Shown one piece after another: positions 46,781 to 55,848 of a DNA stretch of 64,000 nucleotides. Position 1 is the stretch's first letter. Each line of letters opens with the position of its first letter. The notes beneath the pieces were generated by a model that did not search any database, was not told the origin of the DNA, and saw only the letters and a list, made by a program, of their open reading frames with translations. Both the position numbers and the translations under genes were made by a program. Source of the DNA: Adiantum capillus-veneris (lineage: Eukaryota > Streptophyta > Polypodiopsida > Polypodiales > Pteridaceae); the NCBI GenBank assembly GCA_014529385.2, contig CM043957.1, positions 64,478,003-64,542,002 on the forward strand. Direction: 5' to 3'.

Positions 46781-46931
46781 TTTAAGTAGATTGAGGTTTA
46801 TTCCCTTCAGGCTTCACTACTACGCTTGTGTGTGATATTGATTATAACACTAATGTTTGGTTTGAATAATACTTGAAAGAAGAGATAGCATACTGAGCTA
46901 TGTTTATTGGTATTGCAGGCATCCAATAAGT

Positions 46932-49900
46932 ATGTCTTCCACTGGGAATGTGAGCGGTGATGTTGGTGTCTCAAGCCTGGCTTCCTTGAGGAGACCTCCT
47001 ACCTCGATGCCAGGTCCTGCTTCGCAGGGCACCACTTCGCAGGGCAAGAGAAAGGCAGGTGGAAAAAGTCCACGACCCGAGTGGAATTTTGCCACAAATT
47101 TAAATAAGTATCAATATTGGAAATGCAACTTTTGTGGCGAAGAGAAATCTGGAGGAGCACCAAGAATAAGGGATCATTTGCTAGGTGGCAATACCAGAAT
47201 CCAAGGAGGAAAGTGCAAGGGCTTAGGTGCAGAAGAAGCAGCTATGCGCTTAAAAGCTTTATTTGGTAAGCTAATTTCCACGAGAAAAAGATCAAAACTC
47301 TCTACTTTCAACCATCACACCCTGGTATTGATAAGATCAAACCAGTACGAGGGATCATTGGGTGTAACGCCCACCAATGGAAGCACTCAAAGCAGGGAAC
47401 CAACTTCTCATATTGATGGAACTACACCTCCAAACCATGGATCTCTTGACTTTTAGGTAGGATCGTCAAAAAGTAGACAGGTTATCTTACAGACGAGCTT
47501 CAAAACACTTGCCTTAGAAGAAGCACAACTTGCACTAGCTAAAGCCATCTATTTCACTGGGGGATCATTGGCCAAATTGTCACCCGTGATGCATGGAAGT
47601 CAGCTTGGAAATGCATTGGGGAGTATGGTGCTGGATTTACCCCTCCAACATATCACCATATGAGAAACCAATTGTTGGATAAATGTTACACAAGCACACA
47701 ACAGGATATTCAAAGGGTAATATTAAATGCAACAGAACAATCTGGATACACCATAGTTAGTGATGGTTGGTCCAACAGCCATTGATCAACATCATGCTTG
47801 TATGTCCTCGTGGTGAATGTTTTATCAGTGTGGATAGCTCTGGTCAAATAAAGTCTGGCAGTTTTATAGCTGACATCATTGGCAATGCAGTTGAGGAACT
47901 TGGAAAATAAAATGTTGTCCAAGTAATCATGGACAATGCCAAAAATTGCAGGGCTGCAGGTAGGATACTTGAAAGTTGCTTCTCTCACCTATATAGTGCT
48001 GGTTGCAGTACACACAGCTTGAACTTGGTATTGCAAGATTGGTACAAGAGGGAGGACACAGAGTGGTTCAAATGGATAGTAGACAATGCTCGCTTAATAG
48101 TCAAGTTTGTTTTGAAGCGACAGAGGGTTCTTGACATGTACCATCAAAGGATGTCTACTATGTTAACACTAGGTTGGTAACCTAACAGGACATAAAAGTG
48201 TCCTTTCAGGGTTTTGAAAAAAACCTCCAAAACCATAGTAGATCCACTCATTTTGTAAAATCCTTTCATGAGGTTATAGTTCAAGGCCTACTACACATGG
48301 AAAAAATAAGAAACTTGTAAAATTTCTCATCTTTTGGTCACACCAAGCCTCCAAAGTTGATGGACTAGTACATTTTCATCAAAACAGTGATTTCTTACGT
48401 TTTGTTGCATAAAAATAAGATTAGGGATTTTTGTAAGACTTCAGATAAATTCCCTAGTTAACTTCAATGGGTTGGTGATCAGAACATATGATTGCTTCTC
48501 ACTCACTATTTTTTGTTTTGCCAAAAGAAATAGGTACAAAAAGTTGAATTTTTACCATTCTGCAAAGCTATCAACAAAGTTTCTATAGCCACGCTCAATA
48601 CAAATAATATATGCATGTTTTCTTAGTTCTCTATGTCCTTCAGGTTCATAAGGAGCCATGGAGCATGTCAAAAGAATAATACATCTCTTACCAAGGTGAA
48701 TCTTGGGGACAAAGATGAAGTGCTAAATACAGCAAACATGAAAAAACTGGGTTCAACATTATGAGTTGTAGAATCCCATAGAAACTATTCAATATCTAGC
48801 CAAATTTGATCCTTATGACTAGATATGGTTACTACCTACAAAATGCATGTAGTTGTCACAAGAAACTAACAATATTGAAAAAGCTATACTTGATATACTA
48901 GAATGTTTCGTTTTCTTCTATAATGGAAAAAATCAACCATGGTTGTCTACTATGAAAAATAGGGTATTAGGAGCCCCAAAACTCAAGGAATATTAGCTTT
49001 ATGTTACAATATGCGACATAGAAAATCAAAACTACATTTGGATATCATGAAAGCCACCAAAAAAATCATAGAAGAGCTAAAATTGGCTAAAAAACAGGAT
49101 TTGACAATTTTTGTAATTTGGTCATAACTTACAACTTTAACATTTATTTCTCCCTAGAAGCATCAGGACATGTTGAGGACTACTAAAGATAGTTCTCTAG
49201 CATTATAGACCTCACAAACATGAATTCTAGAGTGGTATAGCTGCAAAAAGTTGAAAAAAGCCAAAAACAGGACCCGTTTTTTCACACAGTTTAGGTTGTG
49301 CAATGTTGTGCAAGGACAAGGTTAAAGATGGAATTGATATTCCAAAAAAATGTCGAGTTTTTTTCAGCTCATGAGACAACTTTATAGACAGATAGCATCT
49401 CAAAATCCATTTTGAAAATCTTGACATAATTCAAGGAAAATGGTCACTTAACAGGACATAAAAGTGTGGATGGCTTTGTGCCTTGCCTAACATAGGTAAG
49501 GTGTGGATGGCTTTGTGGACTGTTCAAGAAAGCCTTGCAAATCTAGAGGAGCCCCAGGAGCCAATTGTGAAGCCTTGGAAGACACCATTCACTCAAAAGA
49601 GGAGAGAAATTTTGAGAAAGTATGTGCATGGTCGACGGGTTGGAGCACATAGTCTACTACACAGCGTAGCTTTCTTATTGGATCCAGAGTATTAGGCAAT
49701 GGAAATAGACAAGCTTAATGAGGACGTGCTGGAAGACTTTTATGATGTGATAGGCAGATTTTATGATGATCCTGATGAGCATGCATCAGCTGTTACTGAT
49801 CTTACGAAGTTTAAACTCAAAGAGGATAATTTTGGTACAGAATTTGTGCAGAAACTTGCCACGGAGCAACCAACGTGGAAGTGGTGGATGATGAATGGTG

Positions 49901-50235
49901 GTAGTGCACCCACCCTTAAACGCCTAGCTGTTAGAATCCTAGCCCAATGTGCATCCAATTCAAGTTCTAAGAGAAACTGGAGTACATATAAATATGTACA
50001 TTCCACCATCAGAAACCGCCTTCTAAATTCAAGAGTTGAAAAATTGGTGTATATGTATTGCAACCATCAGCTATTGGCAAGAGTGCAAGCTGAGAACTAC
50101 AAAGAGGAGATGCCACGCTGGACTTATGATGTAACCAATGATGAGGTGGACGAAGACAGTGAGAGGAAGGGGGAATCTCATGAAGTAGAAACTACATGTA
50201 CTTTAGAAGAGATTGAAGAGAATTTGGAAATCTAA
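46932..50235 (+). pseudogene. hAT transposase (BED finger, DUF659, hATC), interrupted
   Basis: Catalyses excision and insertion of the element. The start ATG at 46932 lies 14 bp after a splice-acceptor-like ATTGCAG. Residues 47-95 form a BED-type finger (PEWNFATNLNKYQYWKCNFC ... RIRDHLLGG). After a stop at about 47456 the frame is followed in pieces: DUF659 start (LALEEAQLALAKAIYFTGG), GYTIVSDGWSNSH near 47740-47785, VIMDNAKNCRAAG near 47923 and CSTHSLNLVLQDW. A 1.3-kb TTAA-type element enters at 48167, and about 170 residues of the usual catalytic region cannot be found around it. The C-terminal dimerisation domain is open at 49699-50235 (APTLKRLAVRILAQCAS, SSSKRNWSTYKYVHS, RNRLLNSRVEKLVYMYCN). 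It is clearly non-functional as read, even allowing for introns. Confidence 0.85.
48167..49465. mobile_element. Second TTAA-type DNA element, right end damaged, inside transposase
   Basis: The left end TTAA/CACTAGGTTGGTAACC followed by ACAGGACATAAAAGTGTCC is plainly related to the left end at 2560-2600. The right end keeps the subterminal AACAGGACATAAAAGTGT (49450-49467) but lacks CTAGTG and the second TTAA. There the sequence runs into GTGTGGATGGCTTTGTG, a 17-bp stretch repeated at 49501-49517. Length (about 1.3 kb) matches the intact copy. No ORF of note inside. Confidence 0.7.
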
Positions 50236-50564
50236 CCAACTTTGACCCTTCGCAGCAAGAGACGGTGGTTTAATTAATAGATTATCGAATCCATTGAGTG
50301 ACTTCTGTTTAAGTTCAGAAATTGTTTATCTTATAATATTTTTTTTATATCTAGTTTAAGGTTTAGACATTTGCTTAATAATAAACGAAGCCCTTAAAAA
50401 CCTTTACAAGGCCACAAATCACTATTAAAGCTTCATAATATACAAAGCCCTAACAAATCTTTGCATTATCACATATCATAATTGAAGCTGAAGTGAAGAC
50501 AATTCACAATTCACTAATAAATTCTCACAAGACAACGAGTAAATGTTTTCAAATGTTACAAAAA
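50236..50564. other. Spacer between convergent hAT genes
   Basis: AT-rich, no ORF. It would hold the 3' untranslated regions of the transposase (+) and the RING gene (minus). Confidence 0.5.
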
Positions 50565-51536
50565 CTATCCAAGTGATAGTGAAATATTTGTGAGAATATC
50601 TTCATTCTCCTGTTCACGCTGACCTTTAAGCTTATTATAGTCTTCAGACATTTTGAACATTGCATATAGATTTTTGGATATCTCAAACTCACATATAGCA
50701 CAATGAAAGTTATTCATCATGCTTTGCATCAAGCATGATATATGATACATATGTTTGCATGGCAAGCTGAAGTGACCACACCACTCATGAAAGAATGATC
50801 TACATATGGGGCAAGGACCACCGTGCTCACCAGAAGCTGGAGGGGCCTCAATAGATGTTGGGTGCTCAATCAATGTGGCAGCATTTTGTTTTTTTATAGT
50901 CGCCTCTAACTCTTTTACGTGGCGAGATAGCACCTTCACCTCCCTTTGCAAGTCTCTATTTAGGGTTTCTTCTGCATGAGAGCCTTGTGTAGCTTGTGAT
51001 GCTTGCCTGAGTTGAGTTTGAAGCTCCTCCTTAACTTGGTGCACTTCCATTGATGCACCTTCTAGTGCCAATGACATCTCTTGCCGTGTGATGGTGATTG
51101 CAGTATTGCAAATGTCCTCAACCGTCATGTGAGGTGTCCTTGAGCTAAAGTCAACTACTTCACCCAAGACATAATGCATGTATAACATCTTGGAAAACCA
51201 CAATGTACAATCCATATGATGCATAGCATGACCCATAACATCGAGATATACGTTCTCTCCATTGTCTCGTATGTCTGTATTAATGCATTGTGATAGCTTG
51301 AGTCGGCCTTTCTTGATGTTTTCATCTGCAACGCCTGGCCATATGGATTTGACCATTTCTCGGTCAATCCTAGTGTTCACCTCTTTACATTGTGTACCCA
51401 CTGGGTTGGCCCACTGGGAGCAACGAGCTGCAATTCGAGCGGTGTCGTTCACTCCACCGCCTTGACACATGGATCTGAGATGCTCAAAAGCGCGCTTAGC
51501 CCTTTGATTATCATTATCCATATCCTGATTAAACAC
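50565..51536 (-). CDS. Coiled-coil RING-H2 protein carried by the hAT
   Basis: Open for 323 codons; the most likely start is the ATG of MDNDNQRAKRAFEHL (residue 6 of the open frame), 3 bp after an acceptor-like AATCAG. The N-terminal 130 residues have no family I know. Residues about 150-218 are rich in Glu, Gln, Arg and Leu with heptad-like spacing (VKEELQTQLRQASQ, LQREVKVLSRHVKELEATIKK), so a coiled coil is likely. Residues about 242-284 form a RING-H2 finger: CPIC, 14 residues, CKHMYHISC, then CAIC (C3H2C3). RING-H2 proteins usually act as E3 ubiquitin ligases; that is inference here. The frame is intact, unlike the transposase. It may be a separate gene or a downstream exon of the kinase-like gene on the same strand. 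Confidence 0.72.
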   Translation of the reverse strand: MFNQDMDNDNQRAKRAFEHLRSMCQGGGVNDTARIAARCSQWANPVGTQCKEVNTRIDREMVKSIWPGVADENIKKGRLKLSQCINTDIRDNGENVYLDVMGHAMHHMDCTLWFSKMLYMHYVLGEVVDFSSRTPHMTVEDICNTAITITRQEMSLALEGASMEVHQVKEELQTQLRQASQATQGSHAEETLNRDLQREVKVLSRHVKELEATIKKQNAATLIEHPTSIEAPPASGEHGGPCPICRSFFHEWCGHFSLPCKHMYHISCLMQSMMNNFHCAICEFEISKNLYAMFKMSEDYNKLKGQREQENEDILTNISLSLG

Positions 51537-51566
51537 TTTACTTCAGTTACGGCATACAAACTTAAT

Positions 51567-51710
51567 GATAATCAATTGCTATAAGAGTAACCACCATTTT
51601 ACGACAATCAATTGCTATATTTTAACCACCATTTTACGATAATCAATTGATATTAGAATAACCACCATCTTACGACAATCAATTGATATAAGAGTAACCA
51701 CCATTTTTTA
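51567..51710. repeat. 36-bp tandem repeat between the two minus-strand genes (4 copies)
   Basis: Unit GA(C/T)AATCAATTG(A/C)TAT followed by AGTAACCACCATTTTAC. Copies start at 51567, 51603, 51638 and 51674. Each contains the palindrome CAATTG. Confidence 0.9.
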
Positions 51711-51928
51711 AATCAATGAATGACAATCAGTGACTCCACGTGGCTTATTGATTGAAACTTAAGAGAAAAAACAAAACTCATAGAAAATTTGTTGTCTATT
51801 GAGATATAACAAAGTGTTCTTATTACTCATGTACATCATCCATGGCGCATAATACCCAATTTTTAAAAGTGCTTTTATAAGTCAAAAGTCTCAGAAAACC
51901 CTGCTTCATAAAGTACATAATATATCCA

Positions 51929-53410
51929 TCAAAAAAAGGCTACACTCATTTCAGAGGGAGGGCGTAAGCATCGTTCTGGCTGGGCTTCAAATCTTTTTAG
52001 TTCTTCGTCCAAAAGTGCCAAGGACTTTCTGTCTGTGGATTTCTTCCTCACCCAACCTTCCACAACAATCCTAGATATGGCTTGTACCTCCACTGAAACC
52101 TTATGTTTGAACCAATCTGTGTTGTAGTAGTCAGAGAACTCTCCACAAAACTTAAAAAATTGCCATATCACCCATCCTATGGCGTACACATCTGTGGCCT
52201 TGGTCCATGGGAATAAATTCTTGCCATCTAGTAACTCAGGAGCTCGCCAAGGATGAAGCTTTTGCCAGTTTTCATCGGTATTGTTGGTCTTTTGTGTCTC
52301 TAAGCCAACACGCAGAGCCAATCCCCAAACAATTATTCCAATACGGGGAGTGAGATCCTTGGTAAAGTCCAACATGATGTTCCATGGATGGAGATCATTG
52401 TGGATCGCTCCCTCGTCATGTGCGAATCGCAATGCCTTCACCAAGGCATGGATCAACGAGGGAGCATGATTTCACAGGCTCTTGATACGTGTTTTCTTGT
52501 CTCCAGAGGGCTGCTCCCATTTAAAGTATTCAGGGATCTTTCCTTTCCCCTCTTGATGCGCTACAAGCGTCGTGAGAGAGCCATGTGGAAGGGGCACTGT
52601 CTCCATAAGATCACCTAAAGTTCCCCCATTGAAGTAGGGGAATATCAAAAACCATGGCAACGTTACAGAGTGGGCAATACTCCTCACAATCCCTCTATGG
52701 TTGAGATCTACCCCACTTTTTGATGCAAAGCTTTTCCACTGATGCTTGGCCTGTCCTTTGAACTCCTTGGCACAATAAGTATTCATTGCAGGAAGGAAAC
52801 TGATCCCTTTGATTTGAACTTTCCACCCTGTGCCATAAGCCCGTGACCCAAGTTTCTTGATCTTCGTAGTGGACTTATTTGGAATTCCCAAAGTCATACT
52901 ACATTCAGAATTGTATATACTGCTCTCCAGGTGACTGGCAGAAGCAATAGAACCCGATGTTCCCTCAATGGCAGCCTCCTCAAAAAAAGGTTCTCCAACT
53001 TGGCTGCTCCCCATAACTCTGTTGATAGCCATTCGCATTTTCTTGCTTAGGCCAAACTGTGTGTCTATGTGGGATGATCGCCTTGACCTCTCCTTTTCAG
53101 CTCTCCATCTCACGTTCCAATGCTCTAGCTTACCCTTGTCTACTTCTTGAGGGCATTCCTCTTTCAAATCAAAGGCCACCTTGGGCAAATTGCCCACCCA
53201 ACTGCTCAGTAATGAGATTATTGATTCGGTTGTTTTGTCTGGATATAACAACAACATTTTGCTGGCAATCTCACTGTATAATGATTGCAATCTAGACTCA
53301 TCTGCAACAATCTGCGCTATATCATCAGGATCTAGTGCACTGACGATTGTAATCAACAATTGTCTAATTTTCTTTTTGAACTCTATCATTGAAGTAGCAG
53401 AAGGATCCAT
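51929..53410 (-). pseudogene. Kinase-like protein carried by the hAT, one in-frame TGA, DFG Asp lost
   Basis: I start it at ATG 53410 (MDPSATSMIEF), five bases after an acceptor-like ATTGCAG; the frame upstream runs into tandem repeats. 493 codons. Residues 1-180 are an unrecognised N-terminal region. The kinase fold follows: glycine-loop-like LGSRAYGTGWKVQIKG, Lys 215 in YCAKEF, hinge-like FLIFPYFNGGTLGDLM, HND at 337-339 (IHNDLHPWNIML) in place of HRD, IIVWG with Val 361 in place of the DFG Asp, then WRAPELL and TDVYAIGWVIWQF. A single in-frame TGA (52474-52472, codon 313) splits the kinase domain. The missing metal-binding Asp suggests a pseudokinase or a decayed kinase. Apart from the TGA the frame is clean. 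Confidence 0.75.
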
Positions 53411-53530
53411 TTTGCCTGCAATGGTATTATTGCAAACAACACATTGTGAAATATAACTATGTGCCACTGCATTTGGATCTTTTCTACGTGAAAGAAAAAG
53501 TAGAGTATAGACCATAGATCTCGTACGCTT

Positions 53531-54340
53531 TTTCAGTGACACACCTAATCGCAATTGCAACCATGTGCCAATGCCTCACCGTACAACAACTTACAAATAG
53601 ATGCTCCTGTCATTCTAGCAGCGACACACCTAGTCGCAATTGCAACCATGTGCCGAAGCATGAGTGACTAGGAGAAACATAAAACATAGTCACCGTACGC
53701 TTTTGCAATGACACACCTAGTCGCAATTGTAACCATGTGCCAGTGCATCCACGCACGATGTCGTCTTTCAAGATTCAAGCATATGAAACATTATGAAATT
53801 ATTTGAGCACACATTCATGCATTAGATGCTACTGTCAATCTAGCAGCAACACACCTAGTCGCAATTGCAACCATGTGCCGAAGCATGAATGACGGGAAGC
53901 AACATAAAACATAGTCATCTTGCGTTTTTGCAATGACACATCTAGCCGCAATTGCAACCATGTGCCAGTGCATCCACGCACAGTGACTTCTTTCAAACAG
54001 ATGCTCCTGTCATTCTAGCAGCAACACACCTAGTCGCATTTGCAACCATGTGCCGAAGCATGAATGACTGGGAGCAACATAAAACATAGTCACCCTACGC
54101 TTTTGCAATGACACACCTATCCGCAATTGCAACCATGTGCCAGTGCATCCACGCACGGTGACTTCTTTCAAACAGATGCTCTTGTCATTCTAGCAGCAAC
54201 ACACCTAGTCGCAATTGCAACCATGTGCCGAAGCATGAATGACTGGGAGCAATATAAAACATAATCATTGTATGCTTTTGCAATGACACACCTAGCCGCA
54301 ATTGCAACCATATGCCAGTGCATCCACGTACAATGATTTG
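53531..54340 (-). repeat. 173-bp tandem repeats inside the right hAT end
   Basis: Unit of about 170-174 bp (one longer copy of about 225) with anchors TTTTGCAATGACACACC near 53531, 53701, 53926, 54099 and 54273. The phrase GTCGCAATTGCAACCATGTG occurs about twice per unit, nine times in all, and contains the 8-bp palindrome GCAATTGC. The block lies between the presumed minus-strand promoter and the kinase-like gene, the place of a 5' leader intron. Confidence 0.92.
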
Positions 54341-54524
54341 ATAAAAGAAATTTTATACCTTTAAGTTTTAACGCAAAAAACTCAAAAAAACATCAATAAA
54401 ATAAGGAAGGGATTAAAAAATTACTGCTACACTGCTTTGAGAATATGGAAAGCTGCCAGAAAGTTTGGTGAAGAAGACTTTTCAATGTACCTCTCTTGTG
54501 AAAACGACAAGCACCGGCGTCACC

Positions 54525-54613
54525 TTTATATAGCCATGACAGTTTTGGCAGAGAAATTTCTTTACCTGGCGGGCCCGGCGGGCCAACTACTTAGTCCGGC
54601 GGGCCTCGAGCCG
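54525..54613 (-). promoter_or_regulatory. Right-end GC-rich motifs and TATA box for the minus-strand genes
   Basis: On minus, TATATAAA (54532-54525) points toward the kinase-like gene. Just upstream are GGCGGGCCCGGCGGGCC (54568-54584) and CCGGCGGGCCTCGAGCCGG (54597-54613). The first matches the left-end motif at 45829-45845 in 14 of 17 positions. A donor-like AGCA/GTAATT lies downstream on minus near 54425. Confidence 0.58.
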
Positions 54614-54703
54614 GTCTCCAAGTCTCCTTGCAGGTCAAAAAAGATGAATGTCAATTCACATAATATTTGTTATTTTGCATTTCTGTTGTTATTAACCTGA
54701 AAT

Positions 54704-54735
54704 TATAGTGTGATCACGGCATTTTGAAATCCCTG
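54704..54735 (-). repeat. Right terminal inverted repeat of the hAT
   Basis: Reads CAGGGATTTCAAAATGCC on minus. Pairs with 45649-45680. Confidence 0.85.
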
Positions 54736-55383
54736 AAGCTTAAAGAACCATGAGAAAGGTGATCACATAGTTGAACTCTTTTGATGAGGTCTATAGGGGC
54801 GTGCTTGCTGTGGGACACATCCCACTAGCAAGTATGTGAATCTTGGAGCTACCGATATTTTCAACACTTGTTTTAAACCAAAAAATATACAATCAATATG
54901 AATGCTATAGTGTAACTGCACGTGTCAAGAATGGGTCCTCTAGGTGATTTTCAAGTTAACGTGGTCAATTTTCCCTTTGTGTACTAGTTTGGCCCGATTT
55001 TACCACTTTTTTCCATTAGGATTTTCGTGCTCGTGAAGTCACTATTGTGTTTTGAATTAAATGAATCTGATCGGCCTGGTACTTGATAGTATGGGAAGGG
55101 AGGACGTGCAATCAAATGATGTGATCGGTGTCCACGTGGATTGCCCCTTTCTTAAGTTGTTTGGTGTGGTTTTTGGTTTTGTCAGAGGGAAAATGACACC
55201 CAAATGGTGTCCAATTTGGTAGGTAAGCTTAAAACACCACAAGAAAGGTGATGGAAAATTTGTACTCTTTGGATGAGATCTATGGGGGCTTGTTTGCTAT
55301 GGAGCCCCTCCATTGGGAATCTTGTGAATCTTGGAGCTGGTGTCTAGCTGATGCCTTCATCACTTGTTTTGAACCAGACAACA
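54736..55383. repeat. 490-bp satellite, segment 2
   Basis: Continues the monomer cut by the hAT (starting AAGCTTAAAGAACCATGAG) and most of the next one (start near 54910). Ends in CAACA, duplicated by C2. Confidence 0.88.
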
Positions 55384-55525
55384 TGTTGAGATGTATAGAG
55401 AAATAGGGAGACGAGACAAGAGACACACCATGTACGCTCCCAAATACTAATTCATATTGAGGACAAGATACAACATATATAGGTGAGACCAAGTTGAGTA
55501 GAGTGAACCATATATAGCTCCAACA
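55384..55525 (-). repeat. 3' LTR of C2
   Basis: On plus it reads TGTTGAGATGTATAGAG ... TATAGCTCCAACA. Inverted ends TGTTG/CAACA. Confidence 0.88.
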
Positions 55526-55848
55526 ACCCCACTCAAATAAAGGTCTCTAGCTTTGGATGAAAAAACCCACGCCCCTATACAATGTGAAAATATGAACCAA
55601 CGATGATGATGTTAAAGTGAATTGTGTATCTATGTACAAATATACAAGTGACTTAGAGATCACAATGTGCAAATGTGGAGTGTGCATAGTGCATGGTACG
55701 TACAGGATTACAATGTTATATGTACAAAGCTATTACAATAGCAGAGAAGCTAATCTAGAAAGAGTGAGGCCGAAGCAACTCCAAGCTCCGAGTGCAAGAG
55801 GATGAAATGTGACATGTTGAGGCCTTTGGTAAGAATGTCTACAATCAT

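Larger units (their letters stand above)
45649..54735 (+). mobile_element. 9.1-kb hAT transposon with transposase and two extra genes
   Basis: Flanked by a perfect 8-bp duplication AAGCTTAA (45641-45648 and 54736-54743), which is part of the satellite monomer, so the empty site is known from neighbouring monomers. The ends CAGGGATTT... and ...AAATCCCTG are inverted, with CAGGG tips as in many hAT elements. Inside on + is a BED/DUF659/hATC transposase (46932-50235, decayed). On minus are a RING-H2 protein (50565-51536) and a kinase-like protein (51929-53410). Tandem repeats lie inside both ends (150 bp on the left, about 173 bp on the right). 8-bp duplications and a transposase with hATC domain are diagnostic of hAT. 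Confidence 0.93.

Noticed and set aside
52472-52474. In-frame TGA of the kinase-like gene as selenocysteine or programmed readthrough
   Set aside because: Land plants lack selenocysteine decoding, and I see no readthrough context; a nonsense mutation is simpler.
46932-53560. hAT genes as ordinary host genes
   Set aside because: All three lie between inverted ends and a perfect 8-bp duplication that splits a satellite monomer.
53531-54340. Tandem repeats at the right hAT end taken as an independent satellite
   Set aside because: They lie wholly between the transposon's promoter-like region and its kinase-like gene, inside the 8-bp target duplication.
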